Assembly (NCBI GenBank): GCA_013398295.1
Contig: VZSF01007311.1
Coordinates: 1-64,000, forward strand
DNA length: 64,000 nucleotides
From: Chionis minor
Taxonomy: Eukaryota > Chordata > Aves > Charadriiformes > Chionididae
Direction of reading: 5' to 3'
Position 1 is the stretch's first letter; every line of letters begins with the position of its first letter. Under the pieces are notes generated by a model. It did no database searches, was not told the DNA's origin, and worked only from the letters and a program-made list of their open reading frames with translations. The translations under genes were made by a program, and so were the position numbers. This document shows, piece by piece, positions 36,101 to 46,067 of this stretch.

Positions 36101-38802
36101 AAATGGAACCAGACAGGTTCAGTGACTAGAGTAGTTAAATAATAATGACAAAAAGGCTGAGTGTTTATCCTTGCTTTTTATGTCCTCAATAAATATTTTC
36201 ATGCCATAGGAAATTTAATGCTATAATGCGGTCAAATGATCAGGCTTTACAATCCCTTCTGGTCAAAAGTTACATTATGTTGTAATTTGTAATTTATAAA
36301 ACCCATCGTCAGAAACTTAATGTACTGATGAAGATTGAAGTTGTACAATCATGAGGGGTGGGACCATTTGTGTAGAAAAACAGGACATGTAAAGTGTCTG
36401 TAGCAGTAACAGCAAAGGAATTAGGAAAAATTCTTTCATTTTAAAATAAAAATCATTCATAGTGGAAGCTTTCAGTTAGCAACTAGCTATTGGAATTGAA
36501 TCCAGCAGTCTACATTTATCCCAAAGATGATTTGGGTTTTCTGGTGCAGACGTACTTGTTCTTATTGAATGCAAATTTGCTATCATGTAAAGGTAAGAGG
36601 TTAATAATAAAGGGTACTTTGAGATCTAACTGAAAGCACCTTTTACTTTGTCATTGGACTATTTGCACTTCCTATTTTGAATTAGGATTTGGTTGTTCAC
36701 CATTGGTGAGGGGCATTGAGTGCCCTCTAATTGTGAACACTTCACTGTCTCACATGAGGCATTTAGCTTTAAATTATCACTGATTTAGAGTCCACTAATG
36801 TATTTGGATATTTCTCTATAGGCAGATGCAGAGAGACATATGTTTATTCTTAGCCACGCCTTTATCTGCCAGAAACAAGCCAGCTCAGTCACACATTCTC
36901 ACAGTACCACGCTGAAGGTACTGAATTCTTGAGAGAGGTATCAGTCTGCTATTTGGGCCAAAGGTCTAGATTAGTGCACCTAAATCTTCCCAACTGACCC
37001 CAGATTTTATGCCGTAAATTCATAGTGCATACAGTGCCTTATGTTTGTCCTCTCTTTATCCATGTGGACAAACCCTCAATATCAGTGCACTCCATAGCCC
37101 TGCTCCACCCTGTCATGCTGCCTTCTGCCCCAACTTCCCAGGACAGTGCACCCACATAGATGTGCCCAGTGACAACTGGGAATCTCACACAGAGATGAAC
37201 TGGGAGTAGGGTGCCAGACCTAGCTACTGCCAGTGACGAAAATGTCCAAGGAATACACCTTTGAGGTAAGTCTTCTTGCCACTCCTGACCAGTGGAAATA
37301 CACATAGCAAAACAAGACTTTTTCATGTAACTTGGGAGAAAATACTAATATACAAAATGTTATTTTTTCAGCACTTACAGTAATACATTTTGAGCATCAG
37401 GCAGAAAAGCGCACCAAACACTTAGATAACATTCATTACACTGTAGAGTAAGTAATCACTTTGACAATTAATGAAATAAAGCTCTGGAGTTTATGGGAAA
37501 GCAAGCTGTGCTCATGATAAAAATGAATGAACAAAATAATATCACATTAAGATGCTCTTCCAATGGAGAAGTTACTTCACAATAAAAGTGAAAAGACTCT
37601 GCCAACAAGGCTTTCAAAGTTAAATAAATCTACTTGTGTTTGCTGTTCTAATCTAGCAGGTCAGTATTTCAAAGAAACCCTGGAGATAAGCAAGCTGGCA
37701 GGAAAATGAGGGAAGTAGTTGCGGGGACGAGAGTGAGAAAAGGGTTTGAGACTGAATTACTCCTGGCATTTACAGGTTGTGAGTAATGTTAATAAAAATT
37801 ATGGCTGCAACAATGATGACTCTCTGTTATAATACATACTGTCAGGAGCGGCCTCTTCAGTGACCTCTGGTAATATGATTCTGCTGGTGGGTGCTTGAGA
37901 ACTTGCTGAGGAAGCAAGTTAGAGCTGCAGAAATGGCAAGCCATTCCTCATTCCCCAAACAGGAACCTGGCACTGAACTGGAGATTCAAAAACTACAACA
38001 TAGATTGTGCAAAAATAAATAAGAAAATAAGAAAACCTTTTCTTTTTCCTACATGAGAGGAACACTTCCATTCTATGGGACATAAGGGTCATGATAGCAC
38101 ATAACCACAGAGTCTTTGTCTAACAGATCAATGACTATTCTTTTGACTGTGTAAAAATGTCTTTCGTCCTCAAGAAAACTGCTGAATGAACGAAGCAATT
38201 GGAAAAAAGCATTGCCTTTTATGTGCTTGAAGCAAATACAGTAATTTATTGCTCGTATCTTTTGTTATACCTTCTTCAGCAATAGTGCTCTATATTTCAT
38301 TTTCAACCCACCTGTAAAAGTACAAATGCAGCAATTATCTACAAGCATTTGCTAGAGAAATACAACATATAATTACAACAGCAAAAAGCCACTAAATGTG
38401 CAGTTCTTCTGGAGTTTGGTTTTATAATTTCAATAACACTTTAAAAAGAAAAAAAGGCAGATGCTTACCTTAGCCACTAATTCTGCATAAAATGTTTTTT
38501 ATCAGAGAAATACACAGTAAAAAGTAACTAATCATTAACACTCCACCAGTCTAGTTGCTAGAATCTGTAACTACCAATTTCCTGGGGTTTCTGCCTAATA
38601 GAAACTGTATTCGTCATTTCATTTGTTTCTAAAGTACAGCAAAGTAGTCAAGGAAGCTGTGTTTATGTGTAAAAGAGTCAGCTCCCTGCCGTGAACAGGC
38701 TGCTTCCTGCCTATTATAGTAAATAAAATATCTAGGCATTGTTTAAAAAACTTATTTTCATCTTGAAATTTTTGTACTGTTTTTGTACTTTTTTGACTGG
38801 AA
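33111..38802. other. repeat-poor AT-rich DNA, possible conserved noncoding elements
   Basis: Apart from the old repeat near 34375, no transposon was recognised in about 5.7 kb, the longest such stretch in this half of the window. Octamer sites ATGCAAAT occur at 33703-33710 and 36569-36576, with several TAATTA-type cores. The blocks 33570-33810 and 35450-36780 have the mixed, non-repetitive texture often seen in conserved enhancers. No coding exon is apparent. Conservation cannot be judged from one sequence. Confidence 0.3.
34375..34443 (-). repeat. ancient amniote interspersed repeat (degenerate)
   Basis: GTATTCACATGCTTAAAG, then AAGCACGTG, then GAGTGCTTTGCTGGATCAAG and GCC recall a widespread old amniote repeat. 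Its typical text is a CATGCTTAA / AAGCATGTGCTTAAGTGCTTTGCTGAAT-type sequence. I recall the pattern but not a secure family name. The strand is arbitrary. Another degenerate copy lies near 50570. Confidence 0.4.
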
Positions 38803-38978
38803 GAGCCAGTCAAATCTGGGAAATCAACAAATGCTTACAGGACTGGTGCCACAGCCAGGGGTTTGGCTACTTAGACCATGGGACTCACTTCGAGAAACCA
38901 GGTGTACTGGGGGCTGATGGGGCCCATCTCTCAGAGAAGGGAAGAGCCTCTTCAGTCAGAGGTTTGCTGAGCTGGTGA
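38739..38978 (+). pseudogene. CR1 ORF1 C-terminal fragment
   Basis: The open frame extends left into non-CR1 sequence. CR1-like text begins near 38800 (SQIWEINKCLQDWCHSQGFG) and runs to RGLLSW and a TGA. The GADGAHLS stretch retains Asp and His in the D-x-x-H arrangement. The rest of ORF1 (coiled coil, zinc-finger region) is missing, so this is the left truncation point of the element. Confidence 0.7.
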
Positions 38979-39679
38979 AGAGGGCTTTAAACTCAAGTTG
39001 CTGGGCAAGGGGGACTTCTTCAATCCATCCCACTCCTACCAGTTTGATGTCCGTGCCAGGAATAGATGCCTAGAGCCTGGAGAGGGATCACAGGCCAGCC
39101 AGAGAGTACCTGGAGTGCAGCATAAAGGAATTCCAGCCACTCCCGCCACCACCTATCTTCATCTGGGGCTCAGCTTACATGTCTCTACGGAAACATACAT
39201 AGCATGGTGAATAAACAAGAGGAATTAGAGACATGTGCATGTGCACAGGGCTGTGATCTTATTGGCATCATGGAGATGTAGTGGGATGGCACCTGTGACT
39301 GGAGTGTTGGAACAGGCTCCTTAGGAAGGACAGGCAGGGGAGACAAGGATGGGGTGTCATCCTCTATGTCAATGACCAGCTGGCATGCATGGAGCTCTGG
39401 CTAGGGATGGATAAAGAGCCAAGCAAGACTTTATGGGTCAGGATTAAAGGGAGGGCAGGGACAGGTGACATTACAGTGGGGTTCTGCTACAGGGCATCTG
39501 ACCAGGAAGACCAAGTGGATGAGGTCCTCTATAGACAGATAGGAGCAGCCTCACACTCATATGTCCTGATCCTCATGGGGGACTTCAGCCACCCCCTTGT
39601 CTTTTGAAGGGACAACACAGCAGGACATAAGCAATCCAGAAGGTTCCTGGAATGTGTTGATGATAACTTCTTTCTCCAA

Positions 39680-40489
39680 GTGCCAACAAACAGTGTTGCT
39701 ATGCTGGACCTTGTTCTCACCAACAAGGAGGGACTGGTGGAAAATGTGAAGCTCAAGAGCAGCCTTGGCTGCACTGACTATGAAATGGTGGAGTTCAAGA
39801 TCCTAAGGGCAGGGAGGGGGGCACACAGCAAGCTCACTACCCTGGACTTCAGGAGAGCAGACTTTGGCCTCTTCAAGTATCTCCTTGGTATCATGGGATA
39901 CTCTACCCATGATATGTGTACCCATGATACTCTACCCATGATATGTGTACCCATGATACTCTGCCTGGAGGGAAGAGGTGCCCAAGAAAGCTGGTTAACA
40001 TTCAAGGATCACCTCCTCCCAGCTCAGAAGCAATGCATTCCAACAAAGAGGAAGTCAGACAAAAATGGCAGGAGGCCTGCATGGATAAGCAAGGGGCTAC
40101 TGGACAAGCTCAAACAGGAAAAGGAAGCCTACAGTGGGTGGAAGCAAGGACAGGTAGCCTGGGAGGAATACAAAGCCATTGTCCAAGCAGACAGGAATCA
40201 GGTTAGGAAAGCTAAAGCCCAGATAGAGTCAAATCCGGCCAGGGACATTAAGGGCAACAAGGAAGCCTTCTATAGGTATGCCAGTGATAAAAGGAAGACT
40301 AGGGAAAATGCGGGCCCTCTCCAAAAGAAAACGGGAGGCCTGGCTCCCCAGGAGATGGAGAAGGCTGAGGTACATACTTTTTTGCCTCAGTCTTCACCAG
40401 CAAGCATTCTAGTCACACCGGCCAAGGCAGGGACGGGGAGAATGAGGTTCTACCCACTGGAGGAGAAGATCAGGTTCAACACCATCTGA
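39680..40489 (+). pseudogene. CR1 ORF2 endonuclease-to-RT linker, partial frame
   Basis: This is the longest open frame of the window, 269 codons. It carries the C-terminal endonuclease text ([38 protein letters not shown]) and the basic linker ([56 protein letters not shown]) ahead of the RT domain. A 29-bp tandem repeat at 39897-39960 inserts extra residues ([14 protein letters not shown]). It starts after a stop that cuts the endonuclease at SHPLVF. It is not a functional gene. Confidence 0.85.
39897..39960 (+). repeat. 29-bp tandem repeat inside CR1
   Basis: The 29-bp unit, starting GATACTCTACCCATGATATG and ending TGTACCCAT, occurs at 39897-39925 and 39926-39954, with a third partial copy from 39955. 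It interrupts the CR1 ORF2 linker just after [10 protein letters not shown], where other CR1 elements have no such repeat. Copies agree exactly, so the expansion is recent or polymorphic. Confidence 0.9.
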
Positions 40490-40862
40490 GGAAACTGAAG
40501 GTGCGCAAATCCATGGGATCTGATGAGATGCTTCCATGGGTCCTGATGGAACTGGTGGATGAAGTTGCTAAGCCACTATCCATCATATTTGAGAAGTCAT
40601 GACAGTCCAGCGGAGTTCCTGCCAACTAGAAAAGGGGAAACATAACCCACATTTTCAAAAAGGGTAAAAAAGGAAGACCTGGGAAACTACAGGCTGGTCA
40701 GTCTTACCTCTGTGTCCAGAAATATCATGGAGCAGATCCTCCTGGAAAACATACTAAGGTACAGAAAATAAGGACAAGATTGACAATAGCCAACATGGCT
40801 TCACTAAGGGCAAATCGTGCCTAACAAATTTGGTGGCCTTCTATGATGGGGACACAGCATGA

Positions 40863-41570
40863 ATGAACAAGAGGAGAGCAACAGACATCACCTACCTGGG
40901 TTTGTGCAAACCATTTGACACTGTCCCACATGCTATCCTGGTCTCAACATTGGAAAGACATGGATTTGATGGATGGACCACTCATTGGAGAAGGACTTGT
41001 CTGGATGGCCGCATTCAAAGTGTTGCAGTCAATGGCTCAATGTCCAAGTGGAGACCAGTGATGAGTGGTGTTCTTCAGGAGCTGGTACTGGGACCGGTGT
41101 TCTTTAACATCTTTGTTGGTCACATGAACAGCAGGATTAAGTGCACCCTTAGCAAGTTTGCTGACGACACCAAACTGTGTGGAGCAGTCGACATGCTGGA
41201 GGGAAGGGACGCCATCCAGAGGGATCTAGACAAGCTTGAGAGGTGGGCCCGTGCCAACCTCATGAAATTCAACAAGGCCAAGTGCAAGGTCCTGCACGCA
41301 GGTCAGAGCAATCCCATGCACAAACACAGGCTGGGCAGAGAACGGATGGAGAGCAGCCCTGAGGAGAGGGACTTGGGTCTGTTGGTAGATGGGAAACTCA
41401 GCATGATCCAGCAGTGTGCACTCGCAGCCCAGAAGGCCAATTGTATCCTGGGCTGCATGAGAAGCAGTGTGGCCAGCAGGTCGAGGGAGGTGATTTTCCC
41501 CCTCTACTCTGCTCTCATGAGACCCTGCTTGGATGGAGTACTGTGTTCAGCTCCGGAGCCCCTAACATAA
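40863..41570 (+). pseudogene. CR1 ORF2 reverse-transcriptase palm and thumb, partial frame
   Basis: A 235-codon open stretch equivalent to 27343-28050 on the minus strand, with no indel between them. The text PFDTVPHAILVSTLERHGF, CTLSKFADDTKLCGAV and SSPEERDLGLLVDGKLSM marks CR1 RT. The catalytic FADD is kept, unlike the minus copy. GVLQELVLGP replaces the usual GVPQGS-VLGP of CR1 RTs in both copies. A stop just before the first Met and another after SAPEPLT are shared with the minus copy. Confidence 0.9.
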
Positions 41571-42051
41571 GAAGGGCATGGACCTGCTGGAGTGAGTCCA
41601 GAGGAGGGCCATGAAGATGATCAGAGGGCTGGAGCACCTCTGCTATGAGGACAGGCTGAGGGAGTTGGGGTAGTTCAGCCTGGAGAAGAGAAAGCTCCAG
41701 GGAGACCTTATAGCAGCTTTCCAGTAGTCAAAGGGGGCCTTAGAGGAAAGCTGGGGAGGGACACTTTGTCAGGGCGTGTGTGGATAGGATGAGGGGTAAT
41801 GGTTTTAAACTGGAAGTGGGTAGATTTAGATTAGATGTTAGGAAGAAATTCTTTACTCTGAGGGTGATAAGGCACTGGAACAGGTTGCCCAGAGAAGTTG
41901 TGGCGGCCTCATCCCTGTAAGTGTTCAAGGCCAGTTTGGATGGGGCTTTGAGTAACCTGGTCGAGTGGAGGGTGTCCCTGCGCATTGCATGGGGGTTAGA
42001 ACTAGATGCTCTTTAAGATCCCTTCCAACCCAAACCATTCTATGATTCTGT

Positions 42052-45000
42052 AATGATACTGTGATTAATTGTATCCCAACCATTTCTGCCACATAAGACT
42101 TGTATCTCTTCGTTGTACTGAAAGTATTCACCAAAATTCTGTGCTTAGAGCTAATCAGATGTAACTGAAATGGGGTTTTTTCCCAATGCCCTTCATAGAT
42201 TTCCATGATTTTTTTTCTTGAAATTTACCCCATATTTAATTTTTTTTGTGTCACTTTGGATTAAACAGAACATTTTAAGTCCTTAGAAGTTTTTATTTTG
42301 TTTTGAAATGAGGAGCATTTCTCATGTATAATGTGAAACAATAAAGCAATAAAAGCCACTATTTAGTGACATTTGTCACATCTATATTTTCTGAACAAAC
42401 GAAAGTATGCCCACTGGATGTTATCACAGCCTCTTCCAAGTTTTGTCTCTTCTTCCTTTGCTGATAAACCAAACAACATTATTTCGGTGGGAGGGTCTAT
42501 ATAGAAATTGAGAATGTTCAAAAATAATTTACTTGGATGTGTAGAGAAAACTTAACAAAGGTCATGGAACCTTCCTAAATAGTTTAACATTTAGCATAAA
42601 TTGAATTTTTCAGTTTCCTGTTCCAAACTGTCTTATTCTGGCTCTGAAATACTATAGTTCTTTGCGTAGTTCCTGGTGACAAATATTCTGACCATTACAC
42701 CTGGAAACTAGACCATATCATTAATTGCCAAGCATGGAGTTCTGCATGCATAGAGACAAATGCCAGTGAAAAAACACATTGCTCAGGCATAGTACTTAAA
42801 ATCCTTTCAATTACTTTTATTTTGCTCAGGAGCAAGAGTTTCCAGGTTTCTCCTGGATGTTTGTGTGTTTACTACCATTAGTATTGTCAGTCATACCTAT
42901 TACTTCACTGTCTAAGGCCCCCCTCCTCCCCCCCAGAAAAAAGATTCACTCATTCAACTACAGAAGGCACTGTTAGAGCCCAAAGTAATGTATGTTCTTT
43001 CTAATTTAAATGAACAAGCCAGTTGCCAGGAGTAAGAACAGAACAGAATGATAGCAGTAACATTCCAACACTTCGGAGTTTGAAGTTTAAAGTCTGTAAT
43101 CCTTGGAAAAATAATCATCATGAATTATGAGATAAGCTAAACAAAATGAAATGTGAAGAGAAACAGTGTATAGTTAATAAAGCGGGGATTAAAAGGTAAG
43201 TGGGGCAAAAGAAAAGCTGAGGTGAGGATCAAGAAATGTGGATAGAGAAATCAATTCAGAATTGCAGAAGTTTTTTACATTGCAAACATAATTTTATATA
43301 TGCACTTATAAGCCTATTATTGTAGGTTTCAAAGTTCAATCACTTCCATTCCTTCAGTAAGTTAGAGCTAATACAGTAAGAGAGCACACAGAAAACAAAA
43401 AGATTGCTTCAGATATTCCATTGCTTTCTTTTTGGGAGGTCATGCAGTCAAGCAACAGCAACAGGAGAAGATTATACACTGAAATTATTAGGAAGGGGAG
43501 AATATTAAATTGATTTTTTTACACTTCTTTTGAAAAAAAAGAGTGCCGGCTATTAGATTATTTACCTAGTCTGATTCTGGCTAATATTACTATAATAAAT
43601 CTCACAACTATGCACTTACTACACCTAGGTAGTTATATAAGTGCAAAATGGAATGCAGCTATACATTTGTATACAATGCATAGATACTACACACAATTAT
43701 GTACACACTTGCAGCCTTTGTGGATTTGAAAGTCCATTTCTATGCACCAAGATTAAGAACTCCCTGACATTTCCTTGAAATGAGAACTGTAGCTCCCATA
43801 CTTGCAATGCAGAGCTAGAGTCTCTCCTTTCTCCGTGGCCTGACTGACTACAGGCAGCTGGTCACAGATCTGTTAATCTCCAGTTAGACTCATCCACCAC
43901 TCTTGAGCCCATATGGAAGAGGACTGGTTGCCAGAGAGCTTCACTCATGTTAGGGAAGGCTACTCTGCTAGCAAGGTTTCAAGATTTACAGAGTATGAAC
44001 TGAAGACAATAATTTCTCCCTGCAAGTATGAGCTATAAGTCTTTATCCCCTCACTTTAGCTCCATTACCTGGCACATACCCCAGGCTGAGATTCTCCATG
44101 TTGTAGTCCATGTGTGTGCGTATGCACACATATACCAAATATCTAAACAGATAACAGAAAAACAATGTACTTGTTCCCATGTCAGAAATACGCGATTGTC
44201 TCAGTTTTTCTCAAAAGCTTCAGTGAATTAAAAATGTCACGTTATTTTTCAGATGAGTCATGAGAATGTGAAAAATTTTTTCAGAGTTAAAATTCTGTTA
44301 AGTAGCTGAGGAATAAGTACCTTGATTTCCCATGCATTTTGATTGGGATTCAAACAACCATCTATATTTGAGTAAGTTGCCATAGAGTGCTTTTGCATTC
44401 AATGGGGAGAAGTTGGCATTTCTAGGGCACAATTTATCTCATCTTAAAATAGATGTCTAAAGCAGGTCAGACAAATTGTGCCCTTGCAGTGCCTTTTACT
44501 CCCCACTGACTATAAAAAGCATGACTAGCTCAGATGTACCCTTCTACGCTGTGGACTTTTACAGGTAGGTGATAAATTCCACTCTATATGATTTATGATG
44601 AACTGACTTGGATGGGCAAGGAGGGATGAGTTCCAACTGAATTTTTCCCAGCTCCAAAGCTGGATCATTTATAGTGTTCTTCTGCAAAGTGGATACTGCT
44701 TTGTCTTCTATGGGATTGAACTCATGCTGTAGCCTTAAGTGCTGTGGCACTTAAGCAGACATTCAGACCTTACCTATTCATAGAACTGGTGGAAACGTGG
44801 TCACCTCTGAACCTATCCCACCCTTCTGAAACCTTCCTTGGCAGATTTGACTGTATAAACTACTACATTCAAAAGTTATTAGGGGAAGACCAATAGTGAC
44901 ACATACAGTTAGCACTGCTACAGAAGTGTCTGAGGGAAACCATGATAAAAATTTCAAACAAAATTAGGAAAATGGATTCTCACCTTCCATTTACCTGTAA

Positions 45001-45101
45001 GTAATTAATTGAAATGAGATATAATAACAGCATAAATAAAACCACTCATGTCAAACTATATCTTTTGTTTCTCCATTTCCTTTCTACTCCTTTTACAGTA
45101 T
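42052..45101. other. AT-rich noncoding DNA
   Basis: No recognised transposon or exon. A short C-rich run at 42918-42936 and a 61-bp inverted repeat at 44424-44484 are the only structures noted. Confidence 0.5.
44424..44484. repeat. 61-bp inverted repeat with 12-bp arms
   Basis: AGGGCACAATTT at 44424-44435 is the perfect reverse complement of AAATTGTGCCCT at 44473-44484, with a 37-bp spacer. No flanking target duplication was evident. It may be a relic of an old palindromic transposon or chance. Confidence 0.6.
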
Positions 45102-45451
45102 TGTCGTGGTTTGGCCTCAGCCGGCACAAAGAACCACGCGGCCGCTCACCCAAACCTCGCAGCAGCGAGGGAAAATTGGAATAAAAAGGCAAAAACTCGT
45201 GGGTTGAGATAAAAAGCAATTTAACAGAACAAAAAAAAATTGACAAAACAACAGTAGTACTGGCAGAGGAATGTATAAATAGGGGTACAGTACCGACGCG
45301 CACCGACCGGACCCGGACCGTCCCCGCCCGCTCCCAAACTGGGAACCCCCCTCCCCGGCCAGCTCCCCCTAAATACTGGGAATGGCGTCACGTGGTGTGG
45401 AATACCTGTGCTGGGCCAGATATTAACCCTGTCCCTGCCGGAACCAGGACA
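45102..45451 (-). mobile_element. ERV LTR, GC-rich subtype, 350 bp
   Basis: The termini TGTCGTGGTTTGGCCTCAG and GGAACCAGGACA match the family of the LTRs at 2688 and 28419. The body is shorter and much more GC-rich around 45290-45360 (CGACGCGCACCGACCGGACC). Immediately to its right, on the minus strand, lies AAGGGGTGG (45456-45464), a purine-rich tract abutting TGTCCTGG. That is where a polypurine tract sits just 5' of a 3' LTR. This sets the sense strand as minus and identifies this as the 3' LTR of a partly deleted provirus. Confidence 0.85.
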
Positions 45452-45753
45452 TTATCCACCCCTTGTTCCATACCATGTACGTCATGCCCAGACCTTACAT
45501 TTTCCAATTAATAACTGCTGCTTTTCACTGTCTTATATCTATGCATACATACAATTCCCTTAGTCTACAGGCCATCCCCTTTTTTAAAAAAGAAAGTCCA
45601 TTGAGTTTGTTTAATTCCTAACTTTAGGCTCCCTCTGTTAGAAGTCTCTCAGGGCAGGTGAGATGGTCTGTGGTGCTGGACTGTCGCATATTTTTGTTTG
45701 GAGCTCACGGCTGATGTATCTGATGTAGTCCATGTCCATGGTTCACGGGCTGA
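45452..45753 (-). mobile_element. internal-region remnant of the ERV next to the LTR
   Basis: About 300 bp between the polypurine-like tract and a possible right edge at 45753. No env or pol frame is readable; one run is A-rich on the minus strand (TTTTTTAAAAAAGGGGATGG). AGTAT occurs just before the LTR (45097-45101) and again at 45754-45758. That could be a 5-bp target duplication enclosing LTR plus remnant, meaning the deletion arose before or during insertion. A 5-bp match can also be chance. Confidence 0.5.
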
Positions 45754-46030
45754 AGTATTAATCGAGTCTTTTATTTGTGATAAAAAATATCTCATACTGA
45801 TCCCACTGAAACCAAGCTAGTATATTAAATATGAATAAGAGTTTCATTATTCAGCAATATGCATCTCACTGTACATTTTTGTCTGATAAACTGTAAGATT
45901 TCTGTGGTTCAGGGACTGTCATTTATTGTTACCTTTCTAAGTGTATCATCTATGTAACTGTCATACATAAATGATAGAAGAAGTAGTGTTATTTGCACAG
46001 AGAGAATAATAAAATCACTGTAGTTTAAGC

Positions 46031-46067
46031 AAATGTCTTCTTAAGTAGGGAAATGTCTTCTTAAGTA
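46031..46067 (+). repeat. short tandem duplication (20-bp unit)
   Basis: AAATGTCTTCTTAAGTA occurs at 46031-46047 and again at 46051-46067, a 20-bp unit present twice. This is a minor slippage-type duplication. Confidence 0.9.

Larger units (their letters stand above)
38803..42051 (+). mobile_element. long degenerate CR1 LINE, plus strand
   Basis: This is about 3.2 kb of CR1. At 38803-38978 it has the ORF1 C-terminus, with NKCLQDWCHSQGFG and the block LGADGAHLSEKG. Its DGAH fits the C-terminal D-x-x-H motif of the SGNH/esterase domain known in CR1 ORF1. ORF2 follows from about 39190: endonuclease pieces (ELWLGMDKEP, LWVRIKGRAGTGD, QEDQVDEVLYRQIGAA, LMGDF) and a linker (39680-40489, 269 codons with [37 protein letters not shown] and [18 protein letters not shown]). 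After a frame-broken RT start at 40490-40860 comes the RT palm and tail at 40863-41570. FADD is present at 41157-41168. The 3' tail ends CATTCTATGATTCTGTAAT. Several stops and frameshifts make it inactive. Its last 1.27 kb pairs in inverted orientation with 26860-28132. Confidence 0.95.
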
